Assembly: GCA_964385755.1 (NCBI GenBank)
Contig: CAYLPZ010000014.1
Coordinates: 1 to 58,160 of the forward strand
DNA from: CAG-698 sp964385755
GTDB taxonomy: Bacteria > Bacillota_I > Bacilli_A > ML615J-28 > CAG-698
Reading direction: 5' to 3'
DNA: 58,160 bases
Shown here: piece after piece, positions 17,285-25,608 of the stretch
Numbering within the stretch: the first letter of the stretch is position 1
How the letters are laid out: each line of letters opens with the position of its first letter
The notes under the pieces: generated by a model
The model's database searches: none
What the model saw: the letters and a program-made list of their open reading frames with translations, nothing else
What the model was told of the DNA's origin: nothing
Translations under genes and position numbers: made by a program

Positions 17285-17668
17285 CTAGCCTCTTGGTTTC
17301 TTAGGTGGACGGCATCCGTTATGAGGAATTGGAGTTACATCACGAATTGATGTAATTTCTAATCCAGCAACTTGTAAAGAACGAATTGCTGCTTCTCTAC
17401 CAGGACCAGGTCCTTTTACAGAAACTTCTACTTTTACAACACCGTTATCTAATGCTTTTTTAGCACAAGCTTCAGAAGCTTGACTTGCAGCAAATGGTGT
17501 AGATTTTTTACTTCCTTTAAATCCTAATGCACCAGCACTTGACCAAGCAACTGCGTTACCTTCTGGGTCAGTGATTGTAACAATAGTATTGTTGAATGTT
17601 GAATGAATGTGAGCAAGTCCAAGAGGAATACTCTTTCTAATTTTACGTTTACGAATTTTACGAGCCAT
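17285..17668 (-). CDS. rpsK: 30S ribosomal protein S11
   Basis: A 127-residue S11, of standard length. It keeps HIHSTFNNTIVTITDPEGN and the C-terminal RDVTPIPHNGCRPPKKPRG. S11 lies on the 30S platform and contacts mRNA near the E site. Ten bases after rpsM; the 84 bases to rpoA contain no confident internal promoter. Confidence 0.98.
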   Translation of the reverse strand: MARKIRKRKIRKSIPLGLAHIHSTFNNTIVTITDPEGNAVAWSSAGALGFKGSKKSTPFAASQASEACAKKALDNGVVKVEVSVKGPGPGREAAIRSLQVAGLEITSIRDVTPIPHNGCRPPKKPRG

Positions 17669-17677
17669 GTTTGCCTC

Positions 17678-18043
17678 CTACTTCTTCTTGTTAGCTACAG
17701 TCTTAGCTTTACCCTTACGAGTACGTGCGTTACATCTAGTGTTTTGTCCACGAACTGGAAGTCCTTTACGATGACGTAAACCTCTGTAGCAGTTAATTTC
17801 CATTAATCTTTTAATATTTAAAGCAACTTCACGACGTAAATCACCTTCTACATTGTAGTTAGCAACTTCACGACGAATTGCAGCTAATTCTTCTTCTGTT
17901 AAATCTTTAACTCTTTTATTTTCATCAATATTAGTCTTTTTTAAAATTTCTTTTGCAGTTGGTTTTCCGATACCAAAAATGTATGTAAGTGAAATAACAA
18001 CTCTCTTATCACGAGGGATATCAACACCTGAAATACGTGCCAT
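17678..18043 (-). CDS. rpsM: 30S ribosomal protein S13
   Basis: A 121-residue S13, of standard length, with MARISGVDIPRDKRVVISLTY at the start and the basic tail RGQNTRCNARTRKGKAKTVANKKK that reaches towards P-site tRNA. S13 sits in the 30S head and bridges to the 50S. SD AGGAGG. Confidence 0.98.
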   Translation of the reverse strand: MARISGVDIPRDKRVVISLTYIFGIGKPTAKEILKKTNIDENKRVKDLTEEELAAIRREVANYNVEGDLRREVALNIKRLMEINCYRGLRHRKGLPVRGQNTRCNARTRKGKAKTVANKKK

Positions 18044-18060
18044 AACTTTAGCCTCCTATT

Positions 18061-18174
18061 TTATCCTTGTTTTTGTTTATGTTTGGGATTGATACAAATA
18101 ACCATAACTTTCCCATGTCTTTTAATAACTTTGCATTTATCGCATATTGGTTTTACAGATGGTCTAACCTTCAT
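18061..18174 (-). CDS. rpmJ: 50S ribosomal protein L36
   Basis: A 37-residue L36 starting MKVRPSVKPICDKCKVIKRHG. The zinc-ribbon ligands Cys11, Cys14, Cys27 and His32 are all present, so this is the zinc-binding (C+) form. SD AAGGAGG before the ATG at 18174; 17 bases before rpsM. The 114 bases up to infA hold only a weak hairpin. Confidence 0.96.
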   Translation of the reverse strand: MKVRPSVKPICDKCKVIKRHGKVMVICINPKHKQKQG

Positions 18175-18288
18175 TTTAATCCTCCTTATTAAACCTTTCT
18201 TTATGCAAGAATTGTTTTTGTCTTTCTGATAACTAAGAATTAATAACTAGGTTATTAGAAAATAATTTCCTAACATTAATCCATTTAC

Positions 18289-18507
18289 TTATTTATCACG
18301 ATATTTTATACGTCCACGTGTTAAGTCGTATGGTGACAATTCAACAGTTACTTTATCACCTGGTAAAATTTGTATGAAGTTCATGCGGATTTTACCAGAA
18401 ACGTGGGCTGTAATTTGGAATCCATTTTCCAAAGTTACTTTAAATATTGCATTTGGTAATGCTTCTGTAACTGTTCCTTTCATTACAATGACGTCACTTC
18501 TTGACAT
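18289..18507 (-). CDS. infA: Translation initiation factor IF-1
   Basis: A 72-residue S1/OB-fold protein, standard length. It contains GTVTEALPNAIFKVTLENG and HVSGKIRMNFIQILPGDKVTVELSPYDLTRGRI, typical of IF-1, which binds the 30S A site during initiation. It follows adk; methionine aminopeptidase (map), which usually sits between adk and infA in Bacillota, is missing here. Confidence 0.98.
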   Translation of the reverse strand: MSRSDVIVMKGTVTEALPNAIFKVTLENGFQITAHVSGKIRMNFIQILPGDKVTVELSPYDLTRGRIKYRDK

Positions 18508-18622
18508 TCATTTTCCTCCTCAATTGATAATATTTTAATACCTTAATTTGTGATTGGTTTTATTTCTTATTTCTATGAAGATCATATTATAATTATAAAT
18601 ATTATATCACCATTTTACATAT

Positions 18623-18672
18623 TTGAGGCATTTTCCGAGCCTGGGATTATCACCCAAGCTCATATGTCTCAA
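18623..18672 (-). other. Structured hairpin in the adk-infA gap
   Basis: The 169-base gap between adk and infA contains an extended stem: an outer arm TTGAGGCAT (18623-18631) against ATGTCTCAA (18664-18672), one mismatch, and an inner arm GAGCcTGGG (18637-18645) against CCCAaGCTC (18653-18661). No U-run follows, so it is not a standard terminator. It occupies the place where map is usually found and could be a processing site or an infA leader element. Confidence 0.5.
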
Positions 18673-18676
18673 TTAA

Positions 18677-19312
18677 TTATTTTAAAACTTTTTTAATTGA
18701 TGAAAATACTTCACCAATATCTTGCATGCCATCAACATCTTTAACAATTTCTTTATAATATGCTAAAACAGGTTCAGTTTTACCATAATATACAGAAAGT
18801 CTATTTTTAATTGTTTCTTCTTGATCATCAGCACGTTGAACTAACTTTTCACCGCATAAATCACAAATACCATCTACTTTAGGTTTATTATTTGTAATAT
18901 GGAATGATGCTCCACATTTAGGACATGTACGGCGTCCTGTTATTCTATTAATTAGTGCTTCATCATCAACTTTTACATTGATAACAGCATCAAGTTTTAT
19001 CTTTAAATCTTCTAGTATTTTTGAAAGTTCTTTAGCTTGATCTAAGTTACGTGGATACCCATCAAGAAGAAATCCTTTTTGACAGTCTTCTTCTGAAAGT
19101 CTTTCACGAACCAAAGTGTTTGTAACACTATCAGGAACTAATTCACCTTTATCAATATATGATTTAGCTAATAATCCAGTTTTTGTTTGTTCAGAAATAG
19201 CTTTTCTAAACATATCACCGGTAGATATATGAGGAATATTATATTCCTCTTTAATTAATACTGCCTGTGTACCTTTACCAGCACCAGGTGCACCCATAAT
19301 TAGCAAACGCAT
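18677..19312 (-). CDS. adk: Adenylate kinase (zinc-binding form)
   Basis: A 211-residue adenylate kinase that interconverts ATP+AMP and 2 ADP. The P-loop GAPGAGKGT (residues 7-15), the AMP-binding segment STGDMFR and LLDGYPRN are clear. The LID domain has the Gram-positive Cys4 zinc site: Cys130, Cys133, Cys150 and Cys153. Located after secY, as in most Bacillota. Confidence 0.97.
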   Translation of the reverse strand: MRLLIMGAPGAGKGTQAVLIKEEYNIPHISTGDMFRKAISEQTKTGLLAKSYIDKGELVPDSVTNTLVRERLSEEDCQKGFLLDGYPRNLDQAKELSKILEDLKIKLDAVINVKVDDEALINRITGRRTCPKCGASFHITNNKPKVDGICDLCGEKLVQRADDQEETIKNRLSVYYGKTEPVLAYYKEIVKDVDGMQDIGEVFSSIKKVLK

Positions 19313-19330
19313 ATTTGATTCACCTTCTTA

Positions 19331-20617
19331 TTATTCAATAAATCCACGATATTGCTTTTCTTCTGCAGCACTCTTAATTTGTTTAGCTGTTTCAATTGCA
19401 ACACCAACAACGATAATTAAACCTGTACCACCAACTTGAACAGATGTTGGTAAGTCTAATAGTTTTGTTAAGATGATTGGTAATGAAGCTAATATACATA
19501 AGTATGTTGCACCAATTACGTTAATCTTGAAAAGTACACGTGAAATATATGATCTTGTTTCTTCGCCAGGACGAACACCAGGAATATGTGCTGATTGCTT
19601 TTGTAAGTTTTCAGCCATTTGTTCTGGGTTCATTTGTAAGAATGAATAGAAGAATGTAAATAATACTATTAGAATAATATAAATTGCAAATCCTATTGGT
19701 CTAGAATTGTTAAACATTGCATCTAAAACATTTTTCGCAGAAGCATTTGTAATGAAATTCGCAATTGTAGTTGGAATACTCATTAAAGTAGATGCGAAAA
19801 TTACTGGAATAACTGATGCAGTATTTAATTTAATAGGAATATTTGAATCATTTCTTCCTCTAAATGTTGCAGCATTTGAACGATTTGAGTATTGAATTGG
19901 AATTTTTCTTTGTGCAGATTCCATAAATACTACTCCAACGATAATTACAAGCATTAATACGATAACACCAATAAATGTAAATATGCCAGCTACGCCTGCA
20001 TCTTCAGCAAAGATATATTTTTGTAATAAATCGTTAAACATATCAGGGTAACTTGCAATAATACCAACAACGATCATCATTGATGTTCCGTTACCAATAC
20101 CTTTTTTAGTAATTAAATCAGCAAGCCATAATACAAATGCTGTACCTGCAGTCATAACAACTGATAAATAGATATATTTAACAGCTCCAGTAGGTGTTCC
20201 TAATCCAAAGAAAATATCATTATATGAAACTGAAATACCAAGGATTAATGTTAAAGATTGGATAAGAGCTAAACCTAAAGCTAAATACTTTGTTAAAGTA
20301 TTAATCTTTTGTTTTCCTTCTTCTCCTTCTTCAGACCACTCTTTAAGAGCAGGAACTATATCCATTTGTAATAATTGGACAACGATAGATGCAGTGATGT
20401 AAGGAGTTACACCTAAAGCAACAACAGAGAAATTTGATAATGCTCCGCCACTAAATATATCAAGGAATCCGAACATTGACTCACCATTATTAAACATGGC
20501 TTGAACATTCTCCATTCTAACATATGGTAGTTGAACAAAATAGCCTAATCTATAGATAAATAGAATTAGTACAGTAAAGGCAAAGCCTAGCCATAATTTT
20601 TTGTTCTTTAATGCCAT
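19331..20617 (-). CDS. secY: Protein translocase subunit SecY
   Basis: A 428-residue, ten-helix membrane protein forming the SecYEG channel. Conserved features are the plug-region GGALSNFSVVALGVTPYITASI, the cytoplasmic loop AQRKIPIQYS and the C-terminal RGEETRSYISRVL-type loop (PGVRPGEETRSYI). It starts one base after rplO ends. It will export the numerous lipoproteins encoded nearby. Confidence 0.98.
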   Translation of the reverse strand: MALKNKKLWLGFAFTVLILFIYRLGYFVQLPYVRMENVQAMFNNGESMFGFLDIFSGGALSNFSVVALGVTPYITASIVVQLLQMDIVPALKEWSEEGEEGKQKINTLTKYLALGLALIQSLTLILGISVSYNDIFFGLGTPTGAVKYIYLSVVMTAGTAFVLWLADLITKKGIGNGTSMMIVVGIIASYPDMFNDLLQKYIFAEDAGVAGIFTFIGVIVLMLVIIVGVVFMESAQRKIPIQYSNRSNAATFRGRNDSNIPIKLNTASVIPVIFASTLMSIPTTIANFITNASAKNVLDAMFNNSRPIGFAIYIILIVLFTFFYSFLQMNPEQMAENLQKQSAHIPGVRPGEETRSYISRVLFKINVIGATYLCILASLPIILTKLLDLPTSVQVGGTGLIIVVGVAIETAKQIKSAAEEKQYRGFIE

Positions 20618-20618
20618 A

Positions 20619-21098
20619 CTAAAGCACCTCTATACTTCCACCAGCATCAACGATTGCTTTTTCAGCAGACTTAGAGAATTTATTAGCTTTAATAGTTAAA
20701 GCTTTTTCTAATTTTCCATCTCCTAGAATTTTTACAAGTTTAACATTTTTCTTAATTAAACCTTTTTCAACTAAAACTTCTTTTGTAACAACATCACCAT
20801 TTTGGAAACAATCGCATGCAAATTCACTAATATTTACAACAGCATATTCAACTCTGTTAACATTAGTAAATCCACGTTTTGGAATACGTTTGAATAAAGG
20901 AGTTTGTCCACCTTCAAATCCAGGACGTACACCGCCACCGCTACGAGAATTTTGACCTTTGTTTCCACGGCCAGATGTTTTTCCATTTCCGCTTCCAGTA
21001 CCACGACCAACGCGTTTTCTAGCGTGACGAGCACCTTCTACAGCATGAATATTATGCATTTGTAATAATGTTACTTCTTGATTTTCCATCTTTTCCAT
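20619..21098 (-). CDS. rplO: 50S ribosomal protein L15
   Basis: The start at 21098 is chosen from AGGAGG six bases upstream; an upstream ATG would overlap rpmD and lacks an SD. The 159-residue product has the L15 Gly/Arg-rich N-terminal arm (KRVGRGTGSGNGKTSGRGNKG) and the KRIPKRGFTN block. A short N-terminal extension (MEKMENQEVTLLQ) precedes the usual MxxLHxL-type start. Confidence 0.97.
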   Translation of the reverse strand: MEKMENQEVTLLQMHNIHAVEGARHARKRVGRGTGSGNGKTSGRGNKGQNSRSGGGVRPGFEGGQTPLFKRIPKRGFTNVNRVEYAVVNISEFACDCFQNGDVVTKEVLVEKGLIKKNVKLVKILGDGKLEKALTIKANKFSKSAEKAIVDAGGSIEVL

Positions 21099-21108
21099 TT
21101 GGATCCTC

Positions 21109-21294
21109 CTACTCTTCAACTACTTCAACTAGATGAGCAACTGTTGCGATCATTCCGCGAACAGCAGCGTTATCTGGTTTAGTAACTACTGAATTTCTTT
21201 TTGTAAATCCTAAAGCTTTAAGAGTACCAGCTTGATTTGGTTTACGGCCATAAGCACTTTTAACTAATTTTATTGTAATTGTTTTTTCTGCCAT
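21109..21294 (-). CDS. rpmD: 50S ribosomal protein L30
   Basis: A 61-residue L30 with IKLVKSAYGRKPNQAGTLKALGF and RGMIATVAHLV, standard length for the bacterial protein. Lies between rpsE and rplO, as in Bacillus. Confidence 0.97.
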   Translation of the reverse strand: MAEKTITIKLVKSAYGRKPNQAGTLKALGFTKRNSVVTKPDNAAVRGMIATVAHLVEVVEE

Positions 21295-21300
21295 AATTTC

Positions 21301-21834
21301 TTACCCCAAAATATCCTTTGGATCTAATCCTCTAATTTCAGCTACTTGTTCAACTGTTCTTAATTCAGATAAACCTTTAATTGTAGCACGAACAATGTTA
21401 ATAGGAGTATTTGATCCTAATGATTTTGATAATATATTGCTAATTCCTGCAAGTTCAACAACGGCACGTACAGGACCACCAGCGATAACTCCAGTACCAT
21501 CAGGTGCAGGTTTTAAGAATACTTTACCAGCACCACATACTCCTGTGATTTCATGAGGAATAGTTGTGTTAATGATTGGTACATATACTAAGTTTTTCTT
21601 AGCATCTTCAACTGCTTTGCTGATTGCATCAGGAACTTCAATAGCTTTACCAGTGCCAAGTCCAACGCGACCTTTTTTGTCACCAACTACTACTACTGCA
21701 CTAAAACGATATCTACGACCACCCTTTACAACTTTTGTAACATGGTTAATACTTACAACACGTTCTTCAAATTCTTTTACAACAGCAACTTCTTCTTTTT
21801 TATTTTGCTTTTTGTTATCTTTTTCTTGACGCAT
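21301..21834 (-). CDS. rpsE: 30S ribosomal protein S5
   Basis: The ATG at 21834, seven bases from AGGAGG, is preferred over the adjacent in-frame GTG at 21837. The 177-residue S5 has the dsRNA-binding N-terminal domain (FEERVVSINHVTKVVKGGRRYRF) and the C-terminal domain with APDGTGVIAGGPVRAV. A lysine-rich extension (about 20 residues) precedes the conserved part. S5 supports decoding fidelity and mRNA unwinding at the entry site. Confidence 0.97.
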   Translation of the reverse strand: MRQEKDNKKQNKKEEVAVVKEFEERVVSINHVTKVVKGGRRYRFSAVVVVGDKKGRVGLGTGKAIEVPDAISKAVEDAKKNLVYVPIINTTIPHEITGVCGAGKVFLKPAPDGTGVIAGGPVRAVVELAGISNILSKSLGSNTPINIVRATIKGLSELRTVEQVAEIRGLDPKDILG

Positions 21835-21845
21835 CACTTAACCTC

Positions 21846-22208
21846 CTAGAACTCTAATCCTGCTTCACGAGCACCTTCAGCCAAAGCTTTAACACGTCCG
21901 TGATATAAATATCCACCACGATCGAATACAACTGCTTTAATTGATTGCTCTAAAGCTCTTTTAGCAACTAAAGCACCAACTTGTTTTGCTGCTTCAATAT
22001 TAGAGCCATTTTCTAATTTTAATTCTTTATCAATAGATGAAGCACTAACTAATGTCATGCCTTTTGAATCATCGATGATTTGAGCATAAATATGTTGATT
22101 TGATCTGAACACATTTAAACGAGGTGTAGTAGATGTTCCAACAACGTTCTTACGAACTCTTAAATGACGTTTTTGACGCGATACATTACGCGATTTCTTT
22201 GTAACCAC
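21846..22208 (-). CDS. rplR: 50S ribosomal protein L18
   Basis: A 120-residue L18, which binds 5S rRNA. Conserved TPRLNVFRSNQHIYAQIIDD and the C-terminal VVFDRGGYLYHGRVKALAEGAREAGLEF are present. The likely start is GTG (GTGGTTACAAAG) after GGGAG, with a longer spacing than its neighbours. Confidence 0.96.
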   Translation of the reverse strand: MVTKKSRNVSRQKRHLRVRKNVVGTSTTPRLNVFRSNQHIYAQIIDDSKGMTLVSASSIDKELKLENGSNIEAAKQVGALVAKRALEQSIKAVVFDRGGYLYHGRVKALAEGAREAGLEF

Positions 22209-22225
22209 TACGAATACACTCCCTT

Positions 22226-22765
22226 CTACTTATTTTTCTTTCCTTCTTTACGACGGATGATTTCTTCCTTGTAACGAATACCTTTTCCTAAGTATGGTTC
22301 AGGTCCTCTAACAGCTCTAATGTTTGCTGCAAATTGACCAACAACTTGTTTGTTTGAGCCAACTAGATGACATTCAGTTGCACTTGGTAATGTAACTGTA
22401 ACGCCTTCAGGAATAGCAAGTGGAACAGTATGAGAATAGCCAGCATAAATTACAAGATTTTTTCCTTCAAGAACCATCTTATAACCTACACCTTCCATTA
22501 ATAATACGCGTTTGAATTGTTCAGTAACACCAACAACCATATTATTAAGATTAGCTCTAGTAGTTCCGTGTAAAGTTTTCATTCTGATTGAATCATTTGG
22601 ACGAGTAACTTTTACATGTCCATCTTCTACAGTGATTTTCATTTCAGGAGCAAATTGTTCTTGTAATTCACCTTTAGGGCCTTTAACTACAACTAAATTT
22701 CCTTCTTTAACTTCAACTGTAACATTTTCTTTTAAAGCTATAACTTTATTACCAACTCTTGACAT
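22226..22765 (-). CDS. rplF: 50S ribosomal protein L6
   Basis: The start at 22765 is set by AGGAGG six bases upstream and gives the canonical MSRVGNKVI. The 179-residue L6 has two similar domains; the C-terminal signature GPEPYLGKGIRYKEEII is present. It binds 23S rRNA near the sarcin-ricin loop. Confidence 0.97.
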   Translation of the reverse strand: MSRVGNKVIALKENVTVEVKEGNLVVVKGPKGELQEQFAPEMKITVEDGHVKVTRPNDSIRMKTLHGTTRANLNNMVVGVTEQFKRVLLMEGVGYKMVLEGKNLVIYAGYSHTVPLAIPEGVTVTLPSATECHLVGSNKQVVGQFAANIRAVRGPEPYLGKGIRYKEEIIRRKEGKKNK

Positions 22766-22775
22766 ATCTATCCTC

Positions 22776-23189
22776 CTACCAAACATATGCTATGACTTCG
22801 CCGCCGATTTTTTCTTTACGTGCTTGACGATCTGTCATAACTCCTTTTGAAGTTGAAACGATTGCAATTCCTAAACCATTAAATACTTTAGGCATTTCTT
22901 GTGCTTTAGCATAGATTCTTAAGCCAGGTTTAGAAATACGAGTTAAGCCTTTAATAACTCTTTCTTTCTTATCTGTATATTTTAATACAACTTGAATATA
23001 TTTTTCTACTCTATGATTTTTTAATTCTCTTTCAAGAACTTCATAACTAGCGATATATCCTTCGTTTTTAATAACATTTAAAATTTCTAATTTTTCTTTT
23101 GATACTGACATTTCTACTTTTTCGTGTTTAGCTTGGTTAGCATTACGAATACGAGTAAGCATATCAGCAATTGGATCAGTCATTCCCAT
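22776..23189 (-). CDS. rpsH: 30S ribosomal protein S8
   Basis: The start at 23189 (MGMTDPIADMLTRIRNA) follows AAGGAG by seven bases; an upstream in-frame ATG would overlap rpsN and lacks an SD. The 137-residue S8 has the C-terminal signature STSKGVMTDRQARKEKIGGE. S8 is an early-binding 16S rRNA protein and, in E. coli, the translational repressor of the spc operon. Confidence 0.96.
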   Translation of the reverse strand: MGMTDPIADMLTRIRNANQAKHEKVEMSVSKEKLEILNVIKNEGYIASYEVLERELKNHRVEKYIQVVLKYTDKKERVIKGLTRISKPGLRIYAKAQEMPKVFNGLGIAIVSTSKGVMTDRQARKEKIGGEVIAYVW

Positions 23190-23203
23190 AATTAGACTCC
23201 TTC

Positions 23204-23389
23204 CTACCAACTTGACTTAGTTACGCCAGGGATTTGTCCCTTGTACGCAAGCTCTCTAAAGCATAGACGGCATAATTTAAATTTACGATATACAGCATGA
23301 GGACGTCCACAGCGTTCACATCTAGTATATTCTCTTACCTTAAATTTAGGTGTACGTTTGTTTTTAATTTTTAACGATGTTTTAGCCAT
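23204..23389 (-). CDS. rpsN: 30S ribosomal protein S14, zinc type
   Basis: A 61-residue S14 of the short zinc-ribbon (C+) type, with Cys24, Cys27, Cys40 and Cys43 (CERCGRPHAVYRKFKLCRLC). Located between rplE and rpsH. Starting MAKTSLKIKNKRTPKF, standard for Bacillota. Confidence 0.97.
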   Translation of the reverse strand: MAKTSLKIKNKRTPKFKVREYTRCERCGRPHAVYRKFKLCRLCFRELAYKGQIPGVTKSSW

Positions 23390-23401
23390 AATAAGTCTCC
23401 T

Positions 23402-23941
23402 TTACTTTCTAAATGGCATTCCCATTAATTTTAGTAATTCGCGAGCTTCGTTATCTGTTTTTGCAGTTGTAACGATAACAATATCCATACCACGAACTTT
23501 TAAAACTTTATCAAAATTGATTTCTGGGAAAATCAATTGTTCTTTTACACCTAGTGTGTAATTTCCACGACCATCAAAAGAATCTTTGCTTAAGCCACGG
23601 AAGTCACGAACACGTGGAAGAGAAATTGAAACTAATTTGTCAAAGAATTCATACATTCTTTCTCCACGTAAAGTAACTTTACAGCCAATTGCAACACCTT
23701 CACGTAATTTGAAAGCGGCGATTGATTTTTTAGCTTTTGTAATAATAGGTTTTTGACCAGTGATAGCTTGTAAGTCTTCAACTGCTGCATCTAAAACTTT
23801 AGAGTTTACGATTGCATCACCAACACCCATATTAACTACAATTTTTTCAATTTTAGGAGCTTGCATAACTGATTTGTAGTTAAAAGTCTTCATTAATTCT
23901 GGTTTTACATTTTCATTATAATGAGCTAATAGTCTATTCAT
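23402..23941 (-). CDS. rplE: 50S ribosomal protein L5
   Basis: A 179-residue L5, the 5S rRNA-binding protein of the central protuberance. Conserved MQAPKIEKIVVNMGVGDA, GQKPIITKAKKSIAAFKLREG and LPRVRDFRGLS. Its ATG overlaps the rplX stop codon (TAATG), so the two are translationally coupled. Confidence 0.98.
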   Translation of the reverse strand: MNRLLAHYNENVKPELMKTFNYKSVMQAPKIEKIVVNMGVGDAIVNSKVLDAAVEDLQAITGQKPIITKAKKSIAAFKLREGVAIGCKVTLRGERMYEFFDKLVSISLPRVRDFRGLSKDSFDGRGNYTLGVKEQLIFPEINFDKVLKVRGMDIVIVTTAKTDNEARELLKLMGMPFRK

Positions 23942-24261
23942 TATTTATCAAGTTCCTTTCCGGTCTTCTTTGAATAACGAACTTTCTTACCAGCGCTATT
24001 CTTTTTATAACCTATTCTTGTAACATGTCCTGTGTTACCTTCCATTTCATAGTACATAACTTTGCAAATACTGATTGGAGATTCTATTTGAATAATTCCG
24101 CCATCAGGATAGTCATTATTTGGTTTTGTATGACGACTAACTTTGTTAACGCCTTCGATTACAACCTTTTGTTCTTTAACTAAAACTTGTAATACTCTAC
24201 CAGTAGCGCCTTTGCTATCGCCATTAATAACTTGTACCATATCACCTTTTTTAATATACAT
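23941..24261 (-). CDS. rplX: 50S ribosomal protein L24
   Basis: A 106-residue KOW-domain protein: MYIKKGDMVQVINGDSKGATGRVL at the N-terminus, then VEGVNKVSRHTKP. L24 starts 50S assembly by binding the 5' end of 23S rRNA. Coupled to rplE by a one-base overlap. Confidence 0.97.
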   Translation of the reverse strand: MYIKKGDMVQVINGDSKGATGRVLQVLVKEQKVVIEGVNKVSRHTKPNNDYPDGGIIQIESPISICKVMYYEMEGNTGHVTRIGYKKNSAGKKVRYSKKTGKELDK

Positions 24262-24273
24262 ACATTTACCTCC

Positions 24274-24642
24274 TTATAGAACTTCAGGAGCTAAAGAAAT
24301 AATCTTCATGAAGTCACCATCACGTAATTCACGTGCAACTGGACCAAAGATACGAGTACCTTTTGGAGTTTTATCATCACGAATGATTACTGCAGCATTA
24401 TCATCAAATTTGATATAGCTACCATCTTTTCTTCTTAATCCGCTCTTTGTTCTAACGATTACAGCTTTGATAACATCGCCTTTTTTTACTAGTCCGCCTG
24501 GAGTTGCTGATTTAACACTTGCAACAATGATATCACCAACATTAGCGTATTTTCTTCTAGTTCCGCCTAAAACCTTAATAGTTAAGATTTCTTTTGCACC
24601 AGAGTTGTCAGCTACTTTAAGTCTTGATTCAGTTTGTATCAT
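24274..24642 (-). CDS. rplN: 50S ribosomal protein L14
   Basis: A 122-residue L14, standard length. It begins MIQTESRLKVADNSGAKE and keeps VIVRTKSGLRRKDGSYIKFDDNAAVII and GTRIFGPVARELR. It contacts L19 and the 30S at an intersubunit bridge. Confidence 0.98.
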   Translation of the reverse strand: MIQTESRLKVADNSGAKEILTIKVLGGTRRKYANVGDIIVASVKSATPGGLVKKGDVIKAVIVRTKSGLRRKDGSYIKFDDNAAVIIRDDKTPKGTRIFGPVARELRDGDFMKIISLAPEVL

Positions 24643-24654
24643 AAATTAGCCTCC

Positions 24655-24915
24655 TTATAGTTGTACAGCTCTTTCAACAATTTCAACTAAACGGAAATTT
24701 TTTGTTTTAGATAATGGTCTTGTTTCCATAATCTTAACTTTATCGCCTAATTTAGCATCATTATTTTCATCATGAGCAGTAAACTTCTTTGAATATTCAA
24801 CGCGTTTTCCATATAATGGATGTTTACGATATGTTGTAACTAATACTTTAATAGTTTTTTCTTCTTTAATTGAAACAACTGTTCCAATATAAACTTTACG
24901 ACTATTTCTTTCCAT
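24655..24915 (-). CDS. rpsQ: 30S ribosomal protein S17
   Basis: An 86-residue OB-fold protein: VYIGTVVSIKEEKTIKVLV, YGKRVEYSKKFTAHDENNDAKLGDKVKIMETRPLSKTK. S17 is an early 16S rRNA binder. Standard place between rpmC and rplN. Confidence 0.98.
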   Translation of the reverse strand: MERNSRKVYIGTVVSIKEEKTIKVLVTTYRKHPLYGKRVEYSKKFTAHDENNDAKLGDKVKIMETRPLSKTKNFRLVEIVERAVQL

Positions 24916-24926
24916 AGCGTGCCTCC

Positions 24927-25187
24927 TTATTTATTAGCATTGGCACGTTCTGTAAGAACAGTTTTCATACGTGCAATAGCTTTCTTAGCTTTTTTGATTC
25001 TATCTACATTTTCTAATTTTCCAACTGCAGCTTGAAAGCGTAAGTTGAATAATTCTTTTTTAAGTGAATCAATTTTTTCTAAAATAGTGGCATCATCATA
25101 TCCTCTAATTTTGTCTGTTTCAGACTTTCTTTTCTTAGTTTCTTTGATATTGTCCATTTCAGTAAGATTTTTCTTTGTTTTTGCCAT
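24927..25187 (-). CDS. rpmC: 50S ribosomal protein L29 with N-terminal extension
   Basis: The conserved helical-hairpin L29 core (ILEKIDSLKKELFNLRFQAAVGKLENVDRIKKAKKAIAR) occupies residues 34-80. About 28 extra lysine-rich residues precede it, where L29 is usually 60-70 residues in all. The start overlaps the rplP stop (TAATG), which supports the extended form; an internal ATG ten codons later has no SD. L29 lies at the tunnel exit, where SRP and trigger factor dock. Confidence 0.93.
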   Translation of the reverse strand: MAKTKKNLTEMDNIKETKKRKSETDKIRGYDDATILEKIDSLKKELFNLRFQAAVGKLENVDRIKKAKKAIARMKTVLTERANANK

Positions 25188-25606
25188 TATTCTTCACCAC
25201 TTTCTTTGGTAATAATCTTTGTTGCAACTGGTAATTTATGTTGTGCAAGTCTGAAAGCTTCACGAGCAACTGCTTCAGAAACTCCAGCAATTTCAAACAT
25301 TACAGTACCTTTTTTAACAACTGCTACATAATGGTCTGGAGCACCTTTTCCACCACCCATACGTACTGCAAGAGGTTTCTTAGTTTGTGACATATGAGGG
25401 AAAATACGAATCCATACTTTACCTTCACGCTTCATATAACGTGTCATAGCGATACGAGCAGCTTCAATTTGTGTAGCTGTAATCCAAGATCCTTCAAGAG
25501 ATTGTAAACCAAACTCTCCAAAATCTACTTTCTTAGCTCCTTTTGCTTTTCCTTCATAGCTAACGCGATGAGGTCTACGGAACTTTGTTCTTTTAGGCAT
25601 TAACAT
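25187..25606 (-). CDS. rplP: 50S ribosomal protein L16
   Basis: A 139-residue L16: MPKRTKFRRPHRVSYEGKAKG near the start, WIRIFPHMSQTKKPLAVRMGGGKG in the middle. It helps to position tRNA at the A site. The ATG at 25606 is ten bases from GGAGG; the second ATG, two codons later, is the conventional start but is farther from the SD. Confidence 0.97.
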   Translation of the reverse strand: MLMPKRTKFRRPHRVSYEGKAKGAKKVDFGEFGLQSLEGSWITATQIEAARIAMTRYMKREGKVWIRIFPHMSQTKKPLAVRMGGGKGAPDHYVAVVKKGTVMFEIAGVSEAVAREAFRLAQHKLPVATKIITKESGEE

Positions 25607-25608
25607 AA

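Noticed and set aside
20834..21034. Second minus-strand ORF of 66 codons inside rplO
   Set aside because: Out-of-frame shadow of L15, without ribosome binding site or recognisable product.
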